Below, piece after piece: positions 1-6,722 of a stretch of 12,500 nt of DNA (position 1 is its first letter; every line of letters starts with the position of its first letter). Origin of the DNA: Theodoxus fluviatilis (Eukaryota; Mollusca; Gastropoda; Cycloneritida; Neritidae); assembly GCA_034096865.1 (NCBI GenBank), contig JAWQFJ010008370.1, positions 2,501 to 15,000 on the forward strand, given 5' to 3'. Under the pieces are notes generated by a model, which was not told the DNA's origin, made no database searches, and saw nothing but the letters and a program-made list of their open reading frames with translations. Position numbers and translations under genes: made by a program.

Positions 1-57
1 AGAGAGGGGGGGGGGAAGAGTGGGTAAGAGTGAGAGAGAGAGACATATTGAAAGATA

Positions 58-88
<31 letters not shown>

Positions 89-148
89 GAGAGAGACAGA
101 GAGAGAGGGGGGAGGAGGGAGAAGAGTATGTGAGAGTGAGAGTGAGAG
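1..148. repeat. (GA)n microsatellite, impure
   Basis: Almost uninterrupted purine DNA dominated by GA dinucleotides with scattered C and T interruptions and short G runs. It begins at the window edge, so its full length is unknown. The purine strand asymmetry could favour triplex (H-DNA) formation. No coding content. Confidence 0.9.
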
Positions 149-258
149 AGTTTTTGCGCAGAGTGGTGGATTACTGCAGTTATTAGTTGTCTGGATTTAT
201 TAGATCACGACGAAGCAAAGAAATACGTCTGAAGAGTTGGCCTTGGGTGGGTTGCGTG

Positions 259-371
259 TGGATTGAAGTGGGGGGGGGGGTTGGGGGGGAGGGGGGTGGA
301 GATGCGGGAATTGGGTAGGGGGATAGGATATTTTTTTTTTGGCGGGGGGAGAATATTGGGGGGGGGGGGGG
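259..371. repeat. G-rich low-complexity tract with long G runs
   Basis: Contains G runs at about 270-297 and 358-371, separated by a T10 run (331-340) and G-rich sequence. Several runs of four or more G lie close together on the plus strand, so G-quadruplex formation is plausible. The last G run directly abuts the hairpin repeat at 372. Confidence 0.85.
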
Positions 372-423
372 CATTCTGAACACAGAGATGTAATACTATC
401 TCTGACACAGGTTGGTCACGTGA
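372..423 (-). repeat. Hairpin repeat, copy A
   Basis: Read on the minus strand this starts with the 17-mer TCACGTGACCAACCTGT, identical to copy B at 1413-1429. It then forms a hairpin (7-bp stem, 383-389 with 398-404, loop of 8) and ends in GAATG followed by a long homopolymer. Copy B has the same order of parts on the opposite strand, but its stem sequence differs. This suggests a small dispersed element or the end of a larger one. I do not recognise the family. Confidence 0.5.
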
Positions 424-663
424 CTTCGAATCCACATTCCAATGATTCTACCAATCAAAATTCAACATGATCAGAAGACCATTGAGAGTAAAAAGAGGCG
501 ATTCTATTTCACTCCAATTATTTATCCCGATAGATAAACACAAATTTGGTGTTCTAATAAAACTAATCTATGAGATTTTCAGGAAATCATTTGAGAACTA
601 CTTTTAGCGCGAACGTGTCTATAAGGTTGTAAACTGCCTTGCGCACGTGCGATTGTGTATATA
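424..663. other. AT-rich intergenic stretch
   Basis: No open frame, repeat or RNA gene was recognised. It ends at the TA dinucleotide (662-663) that would be the target-site duplication of the Tigger-like terminus starting at 664. Confidence 0.5.
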
Positions 664-745
664 CAGTAGTCGCCGCTTATTAAAAACACATTGGGACCGA
701 ACAAAAGTGTTTTTAATAAGCGGCGTTTTTATTAACCGGCACTTC
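664..745 (-). mobile_element. Tigger/pogo-like terminal repeat with subterminal hairpin
   Basis: The segment starts CAGTAG immediately after TA, the usual beginning of Tigger/pogo (Tc1/mariner superfamily) ends, which insert at TA. A perfect 19-bp inverted repeat lies inside (671-689 with 707-725, 17-nt loop), and a third, imperfect copy of the motif follows at about 725-740 (TTTTTATTAACCGGC). Such repeated subterminal motifs are typical of transposase binding sites. The adjacent reading frame on the minus strand encodes a pogo-type DNA-binding domain, which supports the assignment. This end lies on the C-terminal side of that frame. I found no matching opposite terminus in the window. Confidence 0.7.
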
Positions 746-961
746 CCGCTTCACCAAGCCGTTGCGTTTCTTCCACCTGTTAAACCACCCATTTGTAGCT
801 TTGAATTCGGAGCGACCAAGCTGGGAAGCAATCTGTTCCGCCTTCTGACACAGGATTGGGCCGTTTACAGGTGTGTTGCGCGCTTGGATAGAGTCGAACC
901 ACCGCTTTAAGCCATCTTCTGTCTCTTTATCCTTCCCGCAGCGCCGACGCTGAAGCTGAAG
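713..961 (-). pseudogene. Tigger/pogo transposase fragment (CENP-B-type HTH only)
   Basis: An 83-codon frame on the minus strand, bounded by stops at 962-964 and 713-715. It contains residues characteristic of the HTH_Tnp_Tc5/CENP-B DNA-binding domain of pogo-like transposases: a KRWFDSIQARNTPVNGPIL block (about 863-913), then a KAEQIASQLG helix and a GWFNRWKKRNG block (about 758-790). In this family the domain recognises the element's own ends. The frame runs straight into the terminal repeat at 664-745. The large DDE catalytic domain that should follow is therefore absent, and the codons nearest the stop are terminal-repeat sequence. No start codon in a good context was found, so the N-terminal domain is also incomplete. 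I read it as an internally deleted, non-autonomous relic. A separate Tigger end inserted next to an older fragment would look similar. Confidence 0.72.
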
Positions 962-1014
962 TTAAAGCCATTTTCTGATTCACTGCTTATCCAGCGAGAC
1001 TAGACAGTGTTGAA

Positions 1015-1109
1015 TTGACATCTGACGGTTTGCTGACAAGGTACGTGTAATCACTGTTCACACAAACGCTGAAGCGTCTTTAGTTGTCATCTAACGGTTT
1101 GCTGACAAG
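1015..1109. repeat. 26-bp direct repeat pair, 69 bp apart
   Basis: Segments 1015-1040 and 1084-1109 match at 24 of 26 positions (shared core ACGGTTTGCTGACAAG). They lie just upstream, on the minus strand, of the Tigger-like frame, so they may be part of the same element's 5' region or the trace of a local duplication. Confidence 0.6.
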
Positions 1110-1357
1110 AATTCACAACCAGAGATCGACTCTGACCCTCCGAACTCGCTCAATGAAGTATAAATATTGCTGTTGTATTCAAAGTCCTTATAATTAGTAG
1201 AGTTCACAATGTTACACTCTTGTGATTCGAATTTTACCGCACACAAGTTTTACATTCATGGGAAATCGATGTTTAGAAAATGAACTGACCGAAAAATGGC
1301 TGCCAGTATGGAGTGTATCACAACAAGCGGAGGAATACACTCACGATGTGATATGGC
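1110..1357. other. No recognisable feature
   Basis: Mixed-composition DNA. Short open frames are present but none resembles a known protein. A TATAAATA string near 1159 has no gene to go with it. Confidence 0.4.
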
Positions 1358-1467
1358 ATTCAGCGTGGCTGTTCAGAACGGTGGTATGCATGTTATGGAA
1401 GAATTTAGGCTATCACGTGACCAACCTGTTGCTGAGACTATATTCACTAGTCTCAGCCACGCTGAAT
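1358..1467. repeat. 110-bp foldback with 14-bp perfect inverted ends
   Basis: ATTCAGCGTGGCTG at 1358-1371 is the exact reverse complement of 1454-1467. The right half contains hairpin-repeat copy B. No convincing target-site duplication flanks it, because the right flank is a G homopolymer. It could be a small foldback element or a rearranged end of one. Confidence 0.5.
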
Positions 1468-1468
1468 G
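1413..1468 (+). repeat. Hairpin repeat, copy B
   Basis: Shares TCACGTGACCAACCTGT with copy A (372-423, opposite strand). It then forms a perfect 10-bp stem (1431-1440 with 1448-1457, 7-nt loop) and ends in GAATG followed by a G12 run. Stem bases differ from copy A on both arms while pairing is kept. Confidence 0.5.
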
Positions 1469-1540
1469 GGGGGGGGGGGTGAGAATATTTGGGGGGGAGG
1501 ATATGTGGGACGGGGGGGGGAGAAAGGGAGAAAGACAAGG
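1468..1540. repeat. G-rich low-complexity tract
   Basis: G runs at about 1468-1479, 1491-1497 and 1512-1520 on the plus strand, followed by GA-rich DNA. Potential G-quadruplex sequence. Its position just beside copy B mirrors the G/C run beside copy A. Confidence 0.8.
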
Positions 1541-1551
1541 GCAGAGAGTGC

Positions 1552-1775
1552 TGCTTGACGCATTAATTTGCACGCTTACAAGCCTGGTCCCTATTCCCCC
1601 GGGCAGCGTGTGACTTCTCCAGGGGCGAGCAGGCCACGGCTCGGGTCGGTTCTCGTGCCTTGCATGCAGGTTTTGATTGCCATTAATTCGCCGCGTTGTT
1701 CCCGCTCCGCCCCTGACACCCGCCAGGCGATTTGGTCACCGCCAGCATAGGGTTTCCCGCCACAAATGGTGTCCC
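1552..1775. other. GC- and CpG-rich block of unknown nature
   Basis: Clearly richer in C, G and CpG than the sequence around it, and lying between a G-rich tract and the GGA tract. It is open in one plus-strand frame (1568-1750), but the predicted peptide has no recognisable domain. It could be a repeat consensus fragment, an old exon or a small CpG island. I cannot decide which. Confidence 0.35.
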
Positions 1776-1930
1776 CTGCCCATTCTGTCTTTCTTGGCCT
1801 CAGCGGCCGAAAGAGTGCTCATCTAGGAAAAGTAACTCAGCTAAGTAGGGTGGCAGAGGGGAATGAGAATGAATTGCATATTTTGGTAAGGCATCAGAAG
1901 AAGAAACAAAAAGACAGATATAACGATCAA

Positions 1931-2076
1931 GGAGGAGGAGGAGGAGGAGGAGGAGGAGGAGGAGGAGGAGGAGGAGGAGGGGGGGGGGGAGGAGGAGGAG
2001 GAGGGCGACGACGAGGACGACGAAGACGAGGACGACGAGGAGGAGGAGCAGGAGGAAGACGAGCAGGAAGAAGAGG
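1931..2076. repeat. (GGA)n trinucleotide tract with G9 and GAC/GAA interruptions
   Basis: Nearly pure GGA repeats from 1931 to about 2003, broken by a G run at 1980-1989, then degenerating into GAC/GAG/GAA triplets to about 2076. In one frame it would read as polyglycine then arginine-rich, in another as polyleucine on the minus strand. Neither looks like a protein. The homopurine strand makes triplex or R-loop formation plausible. Confidence 0.9.
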
Positions 2077-2419
2077 TATTGACGAGACTGATATAGTTGT
2101 ACTTGAAACTTCATCTTGTTTCTTTTCTCTCTTTGTCGCCTATAAGTTCAGAAGAGAAATATAAACGCGTTCTCGAAGGATGTCAATCCAGCTTGACACA
2201 CCACAGTCTAAGCGAAAACGAATTGTCACTAACTACCATGGATTTATTCATCTCCTTTCACCCAGTGTACTACGCAGTAATATTTCCATTCCGATGGAGC
2301 ATGTTTGTTGCATAGTATTCCCTTCCGTATCTAAAGGGCCGCAGACGAATGAGTCTTTCAGGCATCAGTGTAACTACTTGGCAGTGCAGTAGTGCCGAGG
2401 CAGTAGTGTTGGGATGCTT
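2077..2419. other. No recognisable feature
   Basis: Unique-looking DNA between the GGA and C tracts. Short frames exist on both strands but give no recognisable protein, and no RNA gene or internal repeat was seen. Confidence 0.4.
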
Positions 2420-2487
2420 CCCCCCCCCCCCCCACCCCCCCCCCCCCATCCCCCCACCCCCACTCCCACCCCACCCCCCATTCCCCA
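2420..2487. repeat. Poly-C / CCCA low-complexity tract
   Basis: Long C runs interrupted by single A or T. The complementary strand is G-rich with many G runs, so it is quadruplex-prone, and the C strand could form an i-motif. Confidence 0.9.
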
Positions 2488-2560
2488 TATACATACAGAG
2501 ATTTAGACTCGTAGTTTCTCGCTGTGCGAGATTTTGCACTGCCGCCATCTAGACTGTTAG

Positions 2561-2621
2561 CATTCTGTAAACCAGAGTCAGTAGTTTTGCCGGTAGGCGA
2601 AATCTCTAGTTTACTAGAATG
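2561..2621. mobile_element. 61-bp foldback mini-element with 9-bp target-site duplication
   Basis: The 9-mer GACTGTTAG occurs exactly at 2552-2560 and again at 2622-2630, directly abutting a 61-bp segment. The segment's ends are imperfect inverted repeats: 2561-2577 starts CATTCTGTAAAC, and 2604-2621 is its reverse complement apart from one extra base and one mismatch. A second inner stem (about 2585-2602, TTTTGCC against GGCGAAA) nearly completes the foldback. Terminal inverted repeats flanked by an exact short direct repeat are the signature of a cut-and-paste insertion. A duplication of 8 to 10 bp would fit hAT, Merlin or MULE-type elements. The element is unusually short and carries no gene. 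Chance is unlikely but not excluded for a single locus. Confidence 0.6.
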
Positions 2622-2631
2622 GACTGTTAGC

Positions 2632-2810
2632 TCCTTGCATGAAGGAATGATGGTGAACCTATGCTGCAGCTAGGGCTGGTTCAGCTCATTAAAACAATAC
2701 GCAGCCCTTCTTCTAGGAACATCGCCTGCAGTGAAAGCAGGGTTTTGGGAAAAGATTAACTCTATTGACAGCGTACAGCAGATGGAAATTCCAACAGACT
2801 ATGTTTTGTG
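2632..2810. other. No recognisable feature
   Basis: Unique-looking DNA between the foldback mini-element and SINE copy 1. No repeat or recognisable frame. Confidence 0.4.
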
Positions 2811-2960
2811 GGACTCCGTGGCAGAGTGGTTAGCGCGCGCGACTTGCGGCTGGTTGGTGTGGCGTTTGAAACTGTGCGGTTCCAGAGCTGCATCCTTGAG
2901 CAATGTGTTTCACTCGCATCGTTTGTCTTCACCCAGGAGTATAAGTGGTACCTGTGAGGG
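2811..2960 (+). mobile_element. tRNA-derived SINE, copy 1
   Basis: A tRNA-like head carries a pol III A-box match (TGGCAGAGTGG, 2819-2829, followed by TTAGCGC) and a weaker B-box-like string (GGTTCCAGAGC, 2878-2888). It is followed by the body motif GCATCCTTGAGCAA (2890-2903) and ACCCAGGAGTA (about 2931-2942). The same parts occur in the same order at 9609-9752. Tail motifs of this kind are found in conserved-domain SINEs of fish and invertebrates, but I cannot name the family. The 3' end is uncertain; a TTCTTCT-rich tract begins at about 3003. The tRNA-like part does not fold as a functional tRNA by eye, so a real tRNA gene is unlikely. Confidence 0.72.
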
Positions 2961-3002
2961 CAGTCATGGTATAATGTAGTGCGATTAACCCTTAATTCTA
3001 CA

Positions 3003-3070
3003 TTTCTTCTTCTTTCTTCTTTCTACTCCTCCTCCTCCTCCTCCTGCTTTTCCTCCTCCTCCCTCCCCCT
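3003..3070. repeat. Pyrimidine tract, (CTT)n then (CTC)n
   Basis: Polypyrimidine triplet-like repeats a little downstream of SINE copy 1. It may derive from the SINE's 3' tail or be an independent microsatellite. Confidence 0.8.
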
Positions 3071-3236
3071 GTGGGTTCGGGGTAAGAATTGTCCCACCGC
3101 GTCTCCCTGCGCGATTCGTAAGAGGCGAATACCTAGGGACACCGTGACTTGATTAGCGTTTACTCTAAACTGCAATAGTGATTTTTGTGCTAAATGGCCT
3201 TACATAGCCTACAAAGGCTGATAGGCCGTAAAACAC
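3071..3236. other. No recognisable feature
   Basis: Mixed-composition DNA between two pyrimidine tracts. No gene or repeat recognised. Confidence 0.4.
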
Positions 3237-3304
3237 TATCCATCCATCCATCCATCCTCCTCCTCCCTCCTTTCTCCTCTTCCTCCCTCCTTCCTCCTCC
3301 TTCT
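3237..3304. repeat. (CATC)n followed by (CTCC)n tract
   Basis: Five CATC-type tetranucleotides (about 3239-3256) pass into CTCC/CCTT pyrimidine-rich DNA up to about 3304. Confidence 0.85.
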
Positions 3305-3450
3305 TTCGTCAAAGCTTGTCAGCCATCTTTCTCGGTTGTTTACTCAAACCTGCTCGTACTTGAGTTACCTGTGTGCAAACTCCTAATGGGGAGATGGCGA
3401 TAAAGCATATTGTGCTGCACACCTTGGAAGTTGGAAGCACTGCATGTCAG

Positions 3451-3477
3451 CTTCCTTCCTTCCTTCCTTCCTTCCTT
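3451..3477. repeat. (CTTC)n microsatellite
   Basis: About six consecutive CTTC units. The sequence between this and the preceding tract (3305-3450) shows no recognisable feature. Confidence 0.85.
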
Positions 3478-3554
3478 TGTTTCCATGTTGGTTTTGCCAC
3501 CAACGCATTGATGAAAACTACAAACAAGTCCTCTGTGTTTGTATTTATGTGCAT

Positions 3555-3776
<222 letters not shown>

Positions 3777-4481
3777 TCAACAACGTACTTCCTCTACCGT
3801 TGCACCTTCTCTTCTCTTCAGGGCATGAAACAGGTAGGTGCATACCGCTCGAATACTGTTTTGATCTGTAACACGCATTAGTTGTGTGAAAACATTGCCA
3901 TAATCAGTTACATATGGTACTAAGTGCTTCACTCTGAGGTCGCTCACTGCTGGACACCTGACCAACAAATGGTATTCATATTCTTCCTCCTCGTTACACA
4001 ATGGACAAGGTGGTAAAATCATTGTTTCATATATCTATGTTTATGAATGTACATTTCAGTTGCACCAAAACGAAATTTGATAAACGCCTCTCTGAAGATA
4101 TTTTTATCCACACAGTATAAATATACCTCTACTTCTAGTGCGAACTTAAAACTCCTGTAAATCGCGTATCTTTCACTCCTGTGTAGTTCATTAGCCCACT
4201 TTTCTGTGTATTCATTCACCAAGGACTCTTTTAAGCGACTGATAAATGAAGCTTTGCATTCGACTATCTGTCTGACCCAAACCCAATCTAAACTGTTCTC
4301 TCCTAGCATGCTCTGATTCGATGTTCTGTAGAAGCATTTTGTATATCCGCCTGGGCAATCTATCTTCTTACATATTAAGTATCTTCATCCAGTACTTGGA
4401 TGCACGCATTGCTGCGTTAACAGATAGAGGATATCATGCAGTGTCACAATAGATCAGAACATTTGGGGTTTTCACCGAATC
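3777..4481 (-). pseudogene. LINE ORF2 C-terminal remnant (post-RT region with zinc-knuckle-like motif)
   Basis: Read on the minus strand, three consecutive pieces give the C-terminal region that follows the reverse transcriptase domain in many mollusc and cnidarian LINE ORF2 proteins. First comes about 4310-4450, with a YPLSVNAAMRASKYWMKIL block. Next is 4019-4309, with WANELHRSERYAIYRSFK and KFRFGATEMYIHKHRY. Last is 3777-4022, with CPLCNEEEEYEYHLLVRCP, a CxxC...H...C arrangement ending in LR. Such motifs are thought to help nucleic-acid binding. The 4019/4022 junction is a frameshift, and in-frame stops lie at about 4375 and 4437, so it cannot make protein. Endonuclease and RT domains are absent, as expected for a 5'-truncated copy. 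The exact clade cannot be set by eye. No recognisable LINE sequence continues above about 4481. Confidence 0.75.
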
Positions 4482-4532
4482 AATAAAAAACCTTTTCAGT
4501 CCATACAATGTACAGTTTCAAATTATGTCAGT

Positions 4533-4535
<3 letters not shown>

Positions 4536-4577
<42 letters not shown>

Positions 4578-4596
4578 TCAGAGAGAGAGAGAGAGT
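4536..4596. repeat. (GA)n microsatellite
   Basis: GA dinucleotides with two short interruptions, just beyond the 5'-truncated end of the LINE relic. Confidence 0.93.
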
Positions 4597-4748
4597 ACTG
4601 GCGCACACGCACATACATGTATGTATGCACGCACGCATGCGCCCGTGCACACACATGCACACAAACATACACATGCATGCACGCACGCACGCTACACACA
4701 CACACACACACACACACACACCTCCCCCCCCCCCCTCCCCTCTCCCCA
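4597..4748. repeat. Alternating purine-pyrimidine tract (CA/CG/TG) ending in (CA)n and poly-C
   Basis: About 120 bp of nearly alternating purine-pyrimidine sequence (ATGTATG, GCACGCACGC, GCGCCCGTGCACAC). It then passes into (CA)13 at 4694-4720 and a C-rich run at 4721-4748. The CG/CA mixture is favourable for Z-DNA. Apparent open frames here are low-complexity artefacts. Confidence 0.88.
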
Positions 4749-4872
4749 ATTCGTCATGCGAGAAAATGGAAAATGCAAATGAGCAAGGCGCGGTTGATGT
4801 TGGCTGGGCTGATGCCTGTCTTCATGTTTCCATCATGGCGGATTAGCACTCGGCCGTGAGAATGTTGACTGA

Positions 4873-4938
4873 GGGCTTAGGGAGAATGGGGTGGGGAGGG
4901 GGGCGAGGCAAGGAGGGTTGGGGGGTTGGGAAGGGGTG
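4873..4938. repeat. G-rich low-complexity tract
   Basis: Repeated GGGG/GGGAGG runs on the plus strand, quadruplex-prone. The preceding 4749-4872 shows no recognisable feature. Confidence 0.8.
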
Positions 4939-5940
4939 AGACGACAAAGGGATGAAGAGGAATCAAGCCATCACGAGTCTCGCCGATTTTGACAGCTCCT
5001 CATCTCTCATTTCACGTAACGCCGTTGATCCCTGGATCTGCATGTCCATTTCCTCAATTGCGTGAGCAAGGACCCGTCTTGGACACTAAGCTTCCAGTGC
5101 GACAGAAGTGTGCAGGAAGTGAAGTCAGCGTTTCGCACGAGTGACTTCTTCACGCCCAGGAAGCAGTCACAGAGGTGACGACGTTAGAGATCAACGGAGC
5201 AAAAGAGAGAGAGACAGAGAGGCCTAGCAGACGTGATCTACGCCATGACGCTGCTTATTCCATGAGCTGCTCCCCGACCAAATCGTGGAGAAGGTCACAA
5301 AGTCGTTCTTTGTTAGGCCTTTTTTTAGACCCACAAATGGGTGATGAGTTTCTATACAAATTCACTCCTTTACCCTTTTTACAAATACATTTTTAACCTG
5401 TGCCTCTATCCTTCCATCCAGTATAATCATAACCGTAAATCATTATCATAGCGCTTTTGCTCTTTAAAGAGGACATGTTTGACTTTGACAAGACTAATGA
5501 AAGAAGGCAATGCAATGATGCAGACGCCAATCATTAAAAGTGATGGTTATGTGTGTTACGTACAAATCAGGACTAGGGTTGACTCCAAACAGGCAAAGAA
5601 AATCACTTATCAGGTGACTCAAAGCTTTCTCTGTCGAGAGGATCCTGTGTCCTCCGCATCTGTCTGTTCGAGGTCCGCAATCTCAGCCTCAACTCCACCC
5701 ATTATCTCCTAGATTACGTCCACTCGTCCTGTTTCAAAACTGACTTCAGTCCCAATGTCCTGCTGCTGTTCGAAATAGGAAATATTTGTATAACCTGTCC
5801 GCATGACAGTGTCTCTGTCGGATTTTCTTCATTGCTCGAGTTTTGCAGAATCCAGTTTTCGCAGCACAAAACTTCGAACTGGTTTTTCTGTTCTTGCCAT
5901 TTCGTTCTCTTCGTGTCATTGTTACCTACTATCCTTATCC
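4939..5940. other. About 1 kb without a recognisable gene
   Basis: Composition is ordinary. Short open frames (for example 5479-5712) do not resemble known proteins. A small hairpin (GAAGTCA 5121-5127 with TGACTTC 5142-5148) and a short GA patch near 5203-5221 were seen. Nothing else stands out. Confidence 0.45.
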
Positions 5941-6100
5941 TCTTCCCTTTTTATTTCCAGAACAAAGTAGTTTTTAATCAGGTATTGCATTCTATTTGTT
6001 GGCTTCTTGTGTGTTTAGACTGAACTTGTGTTGTTCTTATCACACGAATGGTGTTTTATGACGTCTTTTTAAACCAATAAATGTGGTCACTGAACCGTAA
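5941..6100 (+). other. Candidate 3' terminal exon (splice acceptor plus poly(A) signal)
   Basis: A pyrimidine-rich run ends in TTTATTTCCAG at 5950-5960, a strong match to an animal splice acceptor. Some 115 bases later there is AATAAA (6076-6081), followed closely by a TGTGGTC string that could serve as the GU-rich downstream element. Together these would fit a short terminal exon or the end of a non-coding transcript. No upstream exon or coding sequence was recognised, so this is a weak suggestion based on signals alone. Confidence 0.22.
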
Positions 6101-6499
6101 TACAGATCCGTATTTTCCCATTACTCTCTCCCTCAAGAAAATCTGCTTCATGTTAGAATGATGGGGTTCCCTCACAGTTTTGAACGTGGAGAGAGTTCCT
6201 TGAAGGAGGTGGTGCTTAACGAGTCTTCCGTAACCGTTTCAGGCTGCAAAAATGGACTGAGTGTGGCTATGATCCGAATCTGGAAAGTCTTATAATGATA
6301 GATTTTGTGGGCATTTGAATTGATTGAAAATGAGATGAATTGAAACTTAATTTGCTTTGAACAAATGGGCCTGATCGGCAGCGCTGCAGCCTAGCACTGC
6401 CCCACAACTCTACGGAAAAGACAGGTGGTGTTGGCTAGCATTTTCACTGTTCAGCAACATGTCAGGACTGCAGACGAGACACATTTCAAACATCCTGTA
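6101..6499. other. No recognisable feature
   Basis: Unique-looking DNA between the candidate terminal exon and the nuclear-receptor-like motifs. No repeat, RNA gene or plausible coding frame was seen. Confidence 0.4.
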
Positions 6500-6512
6500 T
6501 GACCTTTGACCC
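6500..6512 (-). promoter_or_regulatory. DR1-type nuclear receptor motif
   Basis: TGACCTTTGACCC reads on the minus strand as two AGGTCA-type half-sites in direct repeat with one spacer base. This is the arrangement bound by HNF4, COUP-TF and RXR heterodimers in animals. The match is near perfect, but a single 13-mer proves no function. Confidence 0.35.
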
Positions 6513-6557
6513 TGACATGAAGGTCGGAGCCCTTGCCACCTGGAATCAGTTTGAGCC

Positions 6558-6570
6558 CGACCTCTGACCC
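6558..6570 (-). promoter_or_regulatory. Second, weaker DR1-like motif
   Basis: CGACCTCTGACCC, 58 bp after the first motif and differing from it at two positions. The three bases after each copy are also alike (TGAC/CGAC), so the pair may be one duplicated segment. Confidence 0.25.
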
Positions 6571-6638
6571 CGACGTAGTGACAAACGCCGTCAGTCAGAA
6601 GGAGTCGACGACCTTGGTGCTTACGAGGGCTAAGCGGA

Positions 6639-6646
6639 TGACGTCA
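6639..6646. promoter_or_regulatory. Perfect CRE palindrome
   Basis: TGACGTCA, the full palindromic CREB/ATF site. It lies between the DR1-like pair and the minisatellite, whose units contain the half-site TGACG. Confidence 0.3.
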
Positions 6647-6722
6647 CATATCGCGTCGGGATGACAACCCGGCACGCCCAGATCCCCTTACTCAGCTGCT
6701 TAGCTGTCGTCTGCCCAAGTTT

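Noticed and set aside
1413..1468. Helitron 3' end
   Set aside because: There is a hairpin but no CTRR terminus at the usual distance after it.
1766..2164. 132-codon open frame with polyglycine and arginine-rich stretches
   Set aside because: It is open only because the GGA tract lacks stops; the flanking residues show no domain and the opposite strand is equally open.
2811..2890. Functional tRNA gene
   Set aside because: Only A-box and a weak B-box match; no full cloverleaf by eye, and the same body sequence recurs in the copy at 9609, so it is a SINE head.
4508..4859. Several overlapping frames with His/Thr/Ala repeats
   Set aside because: They come from the GA and CA/CG low-complexity DNA on both strands.
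5832..6023. 63-codon hydrophobic frame
   Set aside because: T-rich intron-like sequence with a splice acceptor inside; Phe/Leu content reflects composition.
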